In this document: positions 40,857-51,327 of the stretch, in pieces
How positions within the stretch are numbered: the stretch's first letter is position 1
Layout: each line of letters opens with the position of its first letter
From: Zarea fungicola
Lineage: Eukaryota > Ascomycota > Sordariomycetes > Hypocreales > Cordycipitaceae
Length of the DNA stretch: 64,000 bases
NCBI GenBank assembly: GCA_900169235.1
Contig: FWCC01000378.1
Span: forward strand, 1 to 64,000
Direction of reading: 5' to 3'
The notes under the pieces: model-generated
What the model was told of the DNA's origin: nothing
Database searches by the model: none
What the model saw: the letters and a program-made list of their open reading frames with translations, nothing else
Program-made: the position numbers and the translations under genes

Positions 40857-43800
40857 TTATGTATCTGCACCTAAAGTGGCACCATTCTTGATAAGAATGT
40901 CAACGACGCTCTGAAAGTTCGCCTCTCGGGCGGCTTGAAGAGCATTCCCATAATGTCCACACTGCGCATTAACATTGGCGCCATACTGAATCAAAGATTC
41001 AACAATTTCCCGGTACATTGTGCCTATATCGTCGGAGTAGTCGCTAGGATAACGGATTGAATATTTTCTAAGCCCTCTATGCGACGCAGCCTGCAGAGCA
41101 GTGCCATAAAATCCGCCTTGCATATTGACATCAGCGCCATTCTGAAGCAACACTTTAACAACACCATGGTGACCGGCCATTGAAGCAGCTTGTAGAGCAT
41201 TTCCATATTGTCCGCATTGCGCATTTATATCGGCGCCATATTGAATCAAAGTTTCAACAGTTTTCTGGGCGGCAATCTTCCCAGCGTTGTCGCTACCTCG
41301 TTTGTTCCAATTTACTGCAAGCGAAGCAGCCAGGAGGGCTGTGCCGTATTCTCCTCCTTGTGCATTCACATCAGCGCCATTTTGAATCAAGATTTCAACA
41401 ATATCCTGGGATCCGCGACATGACGCAGCCTTGAGAGCAGTGCCGTAGTGTCCGCCTTGTGCATTCACATCAACGCCATTTTGAATCAAGATTTGAACAA
41501 TACCCCCATGATATGCAGCCGCCATCAGAGCGCTTCCATATTTTCCGCCTTTTGCATCTACATCAGCACCATTCTGAAGCAAAAATTTAACAATATCCTG
41601 GTGTCCCATTGCTGAAGCAGCCTGGAGAGCATTTCTATATTGACTGCCTGGTGCGGTCCTATCAGCACCATTTTGAAGCAACAGCTGTACAATGGCTAGA
41701 TGTCCGGCCCTTGAAGCAGAAGTAAGAGCTGAACCTTCTGCTCCTTCTTTTCCATTGAGATCAGCGCCGTTTTGAAGCAAAGTTTCAACAATTCCCTGAT
41801 GTCCATTGCCTGAAGCGGCTTGGACAGCATTGGCATATAAATAACCCCCTAGAAACATTTCCTTGCCGTCTTCCGCAACGTTTGGGTTGACATCTGCGCC
41901 GCTTTGAATCAACATTTGAACAATAGATTCATGTCCATACTCTGCTGCCAGGTGTAATGCACACCGACGTTGGTGTTCCTCGCGCCCAATCGCTCTAACA
42001 TCCGCGCCTTGTTGAATCAACATTTGAACAATATCTTCATTCCCAAGGGCTGCTGCTGCTTGTAAAGCAGTGAAATACTCTCCATACCCCTCCATATTGA
42101 CGTCTGCGCCGTGTTGAATCAACAGTCGAACAATGGCTGTATGGCCTCTTATGGAAGCCACTTGGAGTGGGCTCGAGCAATACCCGCAGTACGAATTCAC
42201 GTTTGCATTCATCTTGAGTAGCATGGTCACTGAATGCTTTAGCCCAACGCATGATGCATAGTATAGAGGACTGGCTGTAAAGTAGTTTCCCCAAGAACTT
42301 TCGTCGTCGGGTGCGTCTATTAGGTAGCCTAGTGTAAAGGCTCGTTGGTTGCTGTAATATTTTCTGACCAGTTCAACAACTCCGCGATCTGAAGATTCAA
42401 GAATGTAGGCATAAGTATACCAATAACGCGCTGCGAATTCCGCGAATGGATACACCGCTCTCGTTTCATTCAACGCGTCAGATACGTCTGCGGACTCTTC
42501 GAGGGCATCAATGCCTGACCACGGTTCCAACGAGGGTTCTGTAAAAGGGTGTCGCTCTGCAAGTTCTTTGAGTGCTGGTGGCAGCTCCACTGCTAGCAGA
42601 TATGATAGACAGAGATTAACTATGGCTTCTGCAGCCGCCTGCTGGCTGAGGTATTCTGCTTCAGCATCAGCTAATCGATTTGATCGAAGATATTCCTGAA
42701 CCGAAAAGTGTGCGAGTTGGACTTCGGTATTTTCAGAGGTTTTCTTTGTAAGAGAAACCAAGCTCGAGCAGTACCTTGTAATCTCTTCCGGAATCGGCAT
42801 TCGATATTCAGGATCAAAAGGACAGCTGCTTCCTGGCTCGGTCGCTATTGCATCAACCGCCTCTTTGAGAGAAAGTGGCCTCGCAGAGTACGTCAAGAGC
42901 TGTAAAAGTTGGAGTGTTTTAGATTTATATTCAGGTGGCAGGCTTTTTAATATCCGTTTATATGTGTCGTCCAACGTCAGAGGAAGTGTTGCCAGTGCAC
43001 TGTGTATTTCTCCCGGGGACAGGCACTTTTCCAAAGTGTCAAATTGGCATGCAACCCACCGGAACCTAGTATTGTTAGAAGCAGAAAGATCTAAATGGAA
43101 TCAAAAACTTACATTCCGTCGGCGTTATCTTTCAAAGTCGTAACAATTAACCGCTGGATGGCCGGCCGATCCTGCCATCTGTTCAGTTGATTAACTTTCG
43201 TGTGGATGTATGTGACGATGTCGTCTGCCACTAAGTCAGATTGAAGAGAGATAATTTGACCTTTGTTGGCCCATGCCTCAATATTTGTTTTGATATCTTG
43301 CTCTGGCCGGCTCGTGACAAGTAGTCGAGCATTAGTAGATGAGCGAATGCTCTTGATCCACAGTGTGATTCCGTCGACTGAATGTTGGCCTCGTGTTTCG
43401 CACTCGTCAAGCGCATCGAGAACAATCCACACGCCACCGCATTTCTCCAGCATGGCTTGAAATGTAGTTTTTAGCCTCTCTATACTAGGCTGTTCCTTAG
43501 TACTGGCGTAGACCTGATCAAGAACCATTCGAGTATCTGTCTTTTTGTGGTATAGCTGGCAAATAAGCGATCGAATTGCGCTTTCAGTCGATTGTTTTGA
43601 CTTATCGTTGAAGGTAAAGTAGAAATAAATTAAAGTTTGGAAACTTGATTCATGCTGCTGTAAATCCATAATGACCGTAGAGCTAAGAATGGTTTTCCCG
43701 CAGCCTGGCATACCGTATAGCCACAAGAAAGACGATGGAGTTGTCTTCCACGATTGGTATTCGTAACTGTCCAGCAGCCATTGACCAGTTCCGTCCTGGT

Positions 43801-45023
43801 AGAGTTCTCGTGCTTTGTTTAGATTTGTTGAAGGATCTGGCGGGGAAAGCCATGTTGTAATTTTATCAAAGTGGGCAGATGCTTCAATACCATCAACCCC
43901 CTCTTTGATACTCGTGGTTACAGAAAGAACTTGATCAATACAATCATTAGCTACCTATGCAATGCATAAACATTTTCTAGCCATCCCTATGTAACGTACC
44001 ATTGTCGATCACGTCTTTAATCTTCTTCTCAGCCTCTACCCTGTTTGGGTTGATCATTCTGACAAGGTCCTTTGCGTAGGCGACTGCCGTCATTGCTGCA
44101 TAACCTTGCCACTCCTTGTTTTTATGAGTGTCAGAGTAGTCGCAGATGCCACGGATCACTAGGCATGGAAAGTGATTCATCAACCCGCCCGCCTCCATCT
44201 CAAAGCATAGGACGTTCTTTGTAAGCGCGTACTGATCCCGTAGTTTGGCGTCTTTCATCAACTTGTTCGCAGAGGCTATTAGGCCATAGTGAATGGTTGG
44301 GTCATCCTCTTCCTCCTCTCGGGTTTGGCGTGAGGTGATAGATTCCTCATCTGTGCCACAGCCACTGCAAGAGTCCCTGCCTGCTAGATGAATAGTTTGA
44401 GAAGAAAATAACCTGTCCGTCGCTGGATCGGGTCTCGCAAATTGCTTTTTAAGCTTCTTCTTCTTTTCTAAGCAGGTACGAATATCTTCCTGGATACCAT
44501 GACCGTTTATTGTGTACTCTGCTCTCAGCCCACTCATCGCCGTGAGTACAACTGGAGGCGGCGGTGCCAGGACGCGCGTGGCCTGGAATGGCTGCTCTTG
44601 GACCGTCTTGCCAAAGTCATATTGAAAAACGCCCCCAATTCCATTTTGTGGCATACTAACCACAACATCACCTAGTCTGATGTCGTTGTTTGGACTTGGC
44701 GCACCACCGGCGATGCCCACCATTAGCCCGACTCGAATATTGGAAAAGGTATGGAACATATCACGCGCCACCATGGCCGCAGATGCCGTGCCATACTCTC
44801 CACCGGGAAGTACTGCTATAGCAACGTTGTGTTTTCCGATACAACCTAACGTGTAGTGATTGTTGTCGTGAGTGGCAACAAAAGTTGGTGATGCGTGTTT
44901 CTCGTCGAGGAATACCTGCGCAGCAACATATTCGGTAGTCAGTGCACAAATCCAACCAATTGTGTAGTCTTCGTTGGAGAGCTGGCGGAGCTCGTCACTT
45001 GCAGAATCATGCATAGCAGCCAT
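40857..45023 (-). CDS. PNP-NACHT-ankyrin NLR-like receptor
   Basis: Three exons join in frame: 45023-44000, 43950-43113, 43065-40857; 4071 nt, 1356 aa. Fungal NLR architecture associated with allorecognition and regulated cell death. Residues 1-340 form a purine nucleoside phosphorylase-like domain ([36 protein letters not shown]). The NACHT NTPase follows, with Walker A GMPGCGKT (about 421-428), Walker [12 protein letters not shown] and sensor LLVTSRPE. A winged-helix-like region leads into 13 ankyrin repeats. Units 7-13 are strikingly alike ([24 protein letters not shown]), units 10 and 12 carry insertions, and unit 8 is two residues short. No stop interrupts the frame. PNP N-termini are thought to act as the effector or sensing module; what triggers it is unknown. 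Splicing choices were forced by frame and by CTAAC branch signals. Confidence 0.9.
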
Positions 45024-45772
45024 CCTGTTGACGCTTGCAATATTGGCTTGATGCTGTGAAGGTAGAAGATTTATTAGACGCGCTCTCTACCCCGCTTTGT
45101 CACCAGTCGCCTCACTTTCCTGGTCGGAAGCAAAGACTAGTCCTGATTTGGGGACATGCATGATTCTGCAAGCCATCTCTCCCCCCTGGCTACTGATGTT
45201 GGTGCCTACGGCTGCAGCGTGCTGTATTGAGTAGTCCAAAGCCCCGTTGACCGCATGGAGCAACGAAACCACCGCGCTCTAAATACCCATGATGCTGTGC
45301 ACGAGTAACCGCCTTGTTGCGGAAATGGCAAGATATCCTAAGTATGGACCGGTAGCGGAGCTGTCCCTACCGCTTATGGCTGTCACTAGGCCAGGACAGA
45401 TGGCAATGTTAAATTTGGGACCAGGTGTTGATATATTCGCAAGAGCGTTCTTAGTAGATTACACTTACACGGGATGAGAGGTAGTGCTTTCAACAGGCAA
45501 GCAATTCGTATCTTAATGATATGTAAAGATCTAAATACAGCCGAACGAGAAATTCTCCCTCTGTACACGCATCAAGTACCAAAAAAAAAGGAATTATGTA
45601 CAGTAACTAGCATGACCCAGCTTCTCGTATCCATGCCAGGCAGCCATCGGTCAAGCATATCTGCATCAAGGCATACAAAGCAGCCTGGCTTGAGCAGCCA
45701 CGTCAACGGACTTCTTCTACACAGTGAGATGCTCGGTTAAACACGAGAAAGCTACAACTATTGTTCTAGTTT
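45024..45772. other. Intergenic, no gene seen
   Basis: 750 bp containing the NLR promoter and the chromate transporter 3' end. The plus-strand 45289-45477 frame repeats text that resembles an antisense transporter fragment (compare 46081-46200), possibly an old partial duplication. Confidence 0.4.
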
Positions 45773-47459
45773 CTATCTCGATACCACCGCGTACCATACC
45801 AGCCCCAGCACAGCGCCCATGGTAATCGCCACAGGCGGGCTCACCCCGAACCAGTACCCTCCAACATAGCTCGCCGCCGTAATCACCACCATCCATGGCT
45901 CCATGCCCAGGCTGGTCCCCTGCTGAAACCCCTCGTCGATATACCCAATCTGCCACAGCCGATACACGGCCGTGTAGATTAACCCCACGGCCGCTGCGTT
46001 GACGCCACGCAGTGACGCCTTGACCCATCGCGACCCTCGCACAGCGCTCCAAATGCCCATGGTGCCATGGACCAGTATCAGCCCCGGCGCGAAAATGGCC
46101 AGAAATCCCAAGATGGCGCCCGCAGCCGAGCTCTGTCCGGCATTGAGGGCTGTCAGAGCGCCGAGGTACACGGCAAAGTTGAAATTGGGGCCGGGAAAGG
46201 CCTGCTGGATGGCGAGGCCGATGAGGAAATCGCGGGGGCTCACCCACGTCTCGGAGACGACGTACTCGCGGAGTAAAGGGATGACGACGGGGCCGCCGCC
46301 AAAGATGATTGTGCCGGCGAGGTACATGTTTGTGAAGAAGCGGAAGAGCAGGGGCGGCGCGTGCAGAGTGCCGCGGAGGACCATGATGACGACAAAGGAC
46401 AGCAAAAAGGACACGGTGATGGAAATGCCGACTTTCCAGGAGAAATTGAGTCTGCGCTGTGGTGGGATGATGCGCTCTTGCTGCTCTATCGGTGATGAAC
46501 CGCGCTCGGTTACAGGCAGCTCTGTTTGCCCGGGCTCGATGGTAGCAGTAAAAGTGTGACGATTCTCAGCAGTCGTCATAGGTGGCTGTGGCTGCTGGCT
46601 GGCACTCGCGTTGTCGGATCGTTGAAATACTCCCCGCGCAGAGGTGATTCCACGGCCGACTGCTCGGACGGGCCGGTGAAGCCAACGCATGTCATGGACG
46701 ACGGTGGCGGCACCCGCGAGGAATATGAGGAGCGGAAAGTACCACAGGGCATTGTAGAGCAGGCCGGCTGCCGCACCGAGAAAGACTATAATTCGCGTGA
46801 GTTTGTCCGTTATTGCCTTTTCAGACAATTGAACCGCGGCTAGGGCGATGATTCCCACTGTGGAGGCGTTTAGGCCGGAGAGCAGGGCGTACACGGGCCG
46901 GGGCAGACTGCTGCCAATGTTGGATACGCCAATGGAGAGACCATACATTCCAAAAGCTCCAGGTAGACTGTTTGAGAATAGCATAAGTAGCTGTTATCAA
47001 CTTTTTTCCTCATCTTCTTCTTTTCTTTCACAGGCGAGTTGTGACAGTGAGACGCACCTCCAAATCAAGAAACCGAGGACGGCGGGGAGGAAGCCGTCGT
47101 GGATGAGATTAATGCAGTAGAGCATCTTGGTGCTCGCCGGACCAGAGAGAGCCTGGCAGACGCTTAATAGCTCCTGATACTATTTTGCACGTCAATACAT
47201 GTCATGGCTTTGAATTGGGGCTGCTCGTACCACTTGTTCGTCGATCCATTGGATTTTGTTGACAAACTTATCATGGAACTACGGCCAGACAGTCAGTTGG
47301 AAAATTCGTCTCGCGGGCAATGGTGAGTGTGAGCTGCGTGCAACTTACGATCTTGAAATGAACCGGTGGGCCGCCAAAGGAGGTGAAGCCGAGATGCCAA
47401 TTCTGGCGGATGGTGTTGCGAAGGCCAGCTTGGAGGCTCCTGGATTGTCGTGAGGCCAT
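45773..47459 (-). CDS. Chromate ion transporter (CHR family)
   Basis: Four exons join in frame: 47459-47349, 47278-47231, 47179-47058, 46967-45773; 1476 nt, 491 aa. Multispan plasma-membrane protein of the CHR superfamily, which exports chromate or sulfate-like anions. Both homologous halves are present: the first has LGFTSFGGPPVHF and QALSGPASTKM, the second has IIFGGGPVVIPLLREYVV and IQQAFPGPNFNFAVYLGAL, the paired FGGP and PGP motifs of the family. Between them lies a hydrophilic, Ser/Pro/Gln-rich linker of about 70 residues (ending near RRLNFSWK), as in long fungal CHR proteins. The three introns restore conserved text (e.g. EQV-YQELLSVCQ). Start at 47459 follows the usual MASR-type beginning. 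It is divergent from the Deg1 gene across a 499-bp promoter region. Confidence 0.9.
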
Positions 47460-47958
47460 CCCAGCAACTGGCAGGACTAGAATTGATCAAAATAGTAAGA
47501 CTGATGATGAGGTATTGTGACTCATTTATGAAGGCTTCTTGCTCAAGCACAAACTAAAACGCCTTTCAAATTAAATAAAGGAAATAGCTCGCAGCCAAGC
47601 CGCCCACGTGCGCCTTGGTGGCAGAAATTGCGTGACTGTTGAGCGACCGGCCGAAGAGCCAGTTAAATTTAAGGTATCCCTGCCAAGCATACCAGAATTA
47701 AGGTTAATACTATTTATTTATTTGAGGAATCGACTAGTTACTTTCTTGTCTCAACGAGCACGTCATAGTCAATGCAATGTAAGCCAGCACTAACAGCCAG
47801 CCTGCTAATTACAGTGCGAGTCTGTTATCGTCAAGGAGTCACCATGAAAACCCAACGCCCCAGTTTTCGCCATTCTAGCTTCGGCAAAGAATCTTTCCAT
47901 GGCGGAGGCGCCACATTAAAATCGAGAAGCGGCTTTTATATCGGTTGTACATGTTTTT
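47460..47958. promoter_or_regulatory. Divergent promoter region, chromate transporter / Deg1
   Basis: 499 bp between two divergent start codons. A three-codon upstream ORF (ATGTTTTTATGA, 47951-47962) overlaps the first Deg1 ATG by an ATGA junction. Confidence 0.45.
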
Positions 47959-49800
47959 ATGAAGCCGTTTCTGCGGGTGAGGAGGCCGAGCTGCTGCGCT
48001 GACGCCGTTGTCCATATCAAAGCATCGTCGCCCTGCGCAAGATTTTCATCCACCCCACCCGCCGCATATCTCAACCGCAAGGGCAAGGCGGCCGCGCGGA
48101 AGAAGATGGATCCCACAAACTACAACAGCTGGACCAAGCTGGGTCTTGTAGAGAGGGTGAGGCAGCTCGAGGCAGAGCTGGAAAGGAGACCAGCCGCCGT
48201 GCCAGAGCTGCCGACGCCAGTGCAGAATGAGAGCGCCAGCATTCAAGGAGGTGGTGAGGTGGCAGTGACGCCTGGGACGACGAAACCCAAAGTCAAGCGA
48301 AAACTGGACCCGTCGCGGTATTCCACGCGCTTCATTGCGCTGAAGCTGGCGTATCTGGGCAAAAACTATGGCGGCTTCGAGTTTCAGGCCATGGGCAACC
48401 AGACGACGATTGAGGAGGAGCTGTGGAACGCGCTGACCAAGGCGTGTCTCATTTTTCCCGAGGATGAAAAGATTGTGGATTTTAACATTTGCGAGTATTC
48501 AAAATGTGGTCGTACGGATAGGGGCGTGAGCGCCTTTGGGCAAGTGATTGGCATCCGCGTGCGTAGTAATCGGCCGCTGCCCAAGGAGGAGCCAGCGGCC
48601 TCCGAAGACGGCACACAGCAAAATTCAGAGGCTGCGCAGGAAGAGGAGGATATGAAAAAGAAGGAGGAAAAGCCGTTTGACCCCATTGCGGACGAAATTC
48701 CGTACCCCATGGTCCTCAACCGTCTGCTGCCTCCCGACATTCGCATTCTAGCGTGGTGTCCCTCGCCGCCACCCGACTTTTCCGCACGCTTCTCCTGTCG
48801 CGAGCGGCAGTACCGGTACTTTTTTACACAGCCTGCGTTTTCCCCGGAGCCTGCAGCGGGGGGTAGCTCTGCATCAAGCGGCTGGCTGGACATTGAGGCC
48901 ATGCGCGACGCGGCCAAGCGGTACGAGGGCGAGCAGGACTTCCGCAACGTATGCAAGGTCGACCCGGCCAAGCTCATCACCAACTGGTCGCGGACCATTT
49001 TCGAGTCGGAAATTGTCGAGGTCAAGGACGTGGCCACGGCGCTCCCGTACATCACGGCCGCCGGCTTCTCCCCCGCCCAGCTCACGGCCAACGAGGAGGC
49101 GTTTCCCAAGGTGTACTATTTCCACGTGCGCGGGTCGGCGTTTTTGTGGCATCAGATTCGGCACATGGTGGCGATACTGTTCCTCGTCGGACAGGGCCAC
49201 GAGAAGCCGGAGATTGTGACGGATCTGCTGGATGTAGCCAAGTACCCGCGCAGACCGGGGTACACCATGGCGGACGAGGTGCCGCTGGTGCTGTGGGACT
49301 GCATCTTTCCTGATTTGAGCAAATCGGACGAGGCGCCGCTGTCGGCGAGCAACAAGCACAAGGACACGATGGAGTGGATCTACACGGGCGTGGAGACGTC
49401 GTCCAAGGGGCGGATCGGGCAGTTTGGGCCATACGGTGCGCTGGATAGTATGTGGAAGGTGTGGCGGGGGCATAAGATGGATGAGCTGCTGTCGGGCCAG
49501 CTTTTGCATCTCATGGCGCAGCAAACCCTGGGCGAGTCGCAGCCAAGCTCTGAAGCAGCTGGTGAAGGTATTTCGACAGCCCCACCGCAAAAGAAAAAGA
49601 GCGTAAACAGTGTGAGGTTGTTTGAGGGCGGCAACACGGGCCGACCGGCGGGTAAATATGTGCCCATGGAGAAGAAGGATAAGATAGAGTCGCCGGATGA
49701 GCTGAATGACAAGTATGCGCGGCGCAAGGGGTTTGCAGATGCAGCGGATATGCGGGCGAGACGGCACGAGGGGAAGGAGGCAGCAGCTGCAGAAGAATAG
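47959..49800 (+). CDS. DEG1: tRNA pseudouridine(38/39) synthase Deg1/Pus3
   Basis: Intronless; 613 aa from ATG 47959 or 564 aa from ATG 48106 (MDPTNYNSW). Isomerises uridines 38 and 39 in the anticodon stem of tRNAs. TruA-family landmarks are present: the LAYLGKNYGGFEFQ strand, the catalytic Asp in KCGRTDRGVSAFGQV, the ERQYRYFF segment, and the FLWHQIRHMVAILFLVGQG segment near the end of the domain. A Glu/Lys-rich insertion (about residues 215-235) and a lysine-rich C-terminus are common in fungal members. The extra N-terminus in the longer form is Arg-rich and contains CARFSSTPPAAY, like a mitochondrial presequence cleavage region, so two start sites could serve mitochondria and cytosol/nucleus. 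Convergent with the Gpi15 gene, 169 bp apart. Confidence 0.92.
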   Translation: MKPFLRVRRPSCCADAVVHIKASSPCARFSSTPPAAYLNRKGKAAARKKMDPTNYNSWTKLGLVERVRQLEAELERRPAAVPELPTPVQNESASIQGGGEVAVTPGTTKPKVKRKLDPSRYSTRFIALKLAYLGKNYGGFEFQAMGNQTTIEEELWNALTKACLIFPEDEKIVDFNICEYSKCGRTDRGVSAFGQVIGIRVRSNRPLPKEEPAASEDGTQQNSEAAQEEEDMKKKEEKPFDPIADEIPYPMVLNRLLPPDIRILAWCPSPPPDFSARFSCRERQYRYFFTQPAFSPEPAAGGSSASSGWLDIEAMRDAAKRYEGEQDFRNVCKVDPAKLITNWSRTIFESEIVEVKDVATALPYITAAGFSPAQLTANEEAFPKVYYFHVRGSAFLWHQIRHMVAILFLVGQGHEKPEIVTDLLDVAKYPRRPGYTMADEVPLVLWDCIFPDLSKSDEAPLSASNKHKDTMEWIYTGVETSSKGRIGQFGPYGALDSMWKVWRGHKMDELLSGQLLHLMAQQTLGESQPSSEAAGEGISTAPPQKKKSVNSVRLFEGGNTGRPAGKYVPMEKKDKIESPDELNDKYARRKGFADAADMRARRHEGKEAAAAEE

Positions 49801-49969
49801 ATATAGACAATTTAAATAAGATAAATAAACAAACAAGCATAATGAAAGGGCCAAAAAAAAATGTGCATGGTATTAAGCATTATAGTATAGTCTATGTACA
49901 TGATCGTTGTCGCGTTATGTAGTGCAATCTCTTGTCCAGTCCAGTTCTCCTTGATAAAACGAGAGAGAT

Positions 49970-50656
49970 TCACAGGACTGGCGTCTTTTCATCCCTCTTT
50001 TCATATAAACACTCCCTCGCCCCCCTCCAAACCGTCTCTACAATGCGCCGCCGGGGCAGCAAGCCGGGAAACACGACGACGAGGTCCTGCTCCCCCTCCA
50101 CCACGACAATGAGATAGTACCGCACCTCGAACCCGCGAAACGCCTCGTTGATGAGGATATCCCGAATCTTTTCCGTGGGGATGAACCGCGTCGCCGCGCC
50201 CGCAAAGTAGCTTTTCGGCGACTCGCGCGTCTGCACGCCGAGCCCGCGCATCACCAGCAGGCTCTCCTCCGAGTGCACCCGCAGAGAGAGGACATGGAGT
50301 ATGAGGGCCGCTACGGGGAGCAGCACGGGTAACGGGATGGAGGCGGCGAAGCGGCGGAGGGAGCCGCCAAAGGAGGAGCGGTGGATGGCGTCGAGGAGGT
50401 AAAAGATGGTGTCTGGAGAGAGGAGGTCGGCCGGGAGTACGAGCGGGACGGCTGGTTGGGGTCCGGCGAGCGGGGAGATGGACCAGCGGGCTTCGAGGAT
50501 GAGGAGGGTGAGGGTCGAGAAGAAGAGGCGGAAGACGAGGAGGGAGGCGCGGAGGAGCTGGAGGGCGAGGGTTGATGGCGGGAGGGTGGTGACTGTGAAT
50601 TCGGTGGTTGTTGGTGAGGGGCGCCTGATGTGGAGGCGGGGGGGAGTGGTGAGCAT
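49970..50656 (-). CDS. GPI15: GPI-GlcNAc transferase subunit Gpi15/PIG-H
   Basis: Intronless, 228 aa from ATG 50656. Subunit of the ER complex that transfers GlcNAc to phosphatidylinositol, the first step of GPI anchor synthesis. The conserved PIG-H block is clear from residue about 128: EESLLVMRGLGVQT, then RFIPTEKIRDILINEAF, GFEVRYYLIVVVEGE, and LVVVFPGLLPRRRIVETVWRG. Upstream lie two hydrophobic segments (about 25-55 and 107-125) that would form the membrane hairpin typical of the family. Length is usual for fungal PIG-H. Start chosen at the first ATG; no better internal start exists before the first hydrophobic segment. Confidence 0.92.
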   Translation of the reverse strand: MLTTPPRLHIRRPSPTTTEFTVTTLPPSTLALQLLRASLLVFRLFFSTLTLLILEARWSISPLAGPQPAVPLVLPADLLSPDTIFYLLDAIHRSSFGGSLRRFAASIPLPVLLPVAALILHVLSLRVHSEESLLVMRGLGVQTRESPKSYFAGAATRFIPTEKIRDILINEAFRGFEVRYYLIVVVEGEQDLVVVFPGLLPRRRIVETVWRGARECLYEKRDEKTPVL

Positions 50657-51327
50657 GCTGCTGGATTTTACTTTCTTTCGGTTACATTCAGCGGCTCATT
50701 TTGGTGGAATGTTGATTGACGGGCTCTGATGAATGTATATGTTGACGTTGAGCAGTTGGAGATGTAGCTTGCAGTGGGGAGCTACCTTGTGTGGATACTC
50801 TCTGTGCATCCCCTACTGCGTGGTATATAAATCAAAATTAGTGGGCAAAACATCGGCTGTAATGGCTCAACTGGGAAACTTCTCGTACTTTTCTCGCTCA
50901 ACCGCACCAAACACCATCAGAACCCTCTCTGCTGGCGCCCAGCTCGAACGCCGCGGTGGCTGCCCGCTCGCATGGGCAACCTGCGACCGCCGGTATACAG
51001 GCTAGGCAACTAGTCCGCAGCCCTAAGCACTGGAGATGACCCTTGAGGGAGGCCTCACTCTGCAGAGAACTCTCCCCCGTCGCGTGGCGGGCTGGATCAC
51101 GACCCGGAGGGGAATTTTGGGCTGGTTGTGTGAGAAGGAGAATTAAACCGTTTTTTTTGTAATCTCTTTCTTATTTTTTTAATTTTGCAAGCAGCTTTTT
51201 TTATTCATCTTACTTTTTATTCATCAATTACCCGGCTTGTTGGAGTTGCCAGTGTCGGGATTCGAACCACTTACTCAATCGCCAATAAACCCAAATTAAT
51301 ACATTCAAATCAATACCCGCTCCTGTA
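50657..51327. other. Intergenic, no gene seen
   Basis: 670 bp. Poly-T tracts at 51150-51200. A tRNA-like T-loop word occurs at about 51256-51270 but no cloverleaf can be built around it. Confidence 0.5.

Noticed and set aside
40857..43034. Stand-alone ankyrin gene distinct from the NACHT and PNP frames
   Set aside because: Introns at 43112-43066 and 43999-43951 join all three frames in phase, giving the known PNP-NACHT-ankyrin layout.
48874..49854. 326-codon frame on the minus strand
   Set aside because: Lies antisense to the well-supported Deg1/Pus3 gene; composition reflects codon bias of the sense strand.
51230..51290. tRNA gene suggested by a GGTTCGAATCC-like T-loop word on the minus strand
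   Set aside because: The T-stem arms do not pair, and no acceptor or anticodon stem can be built around it.
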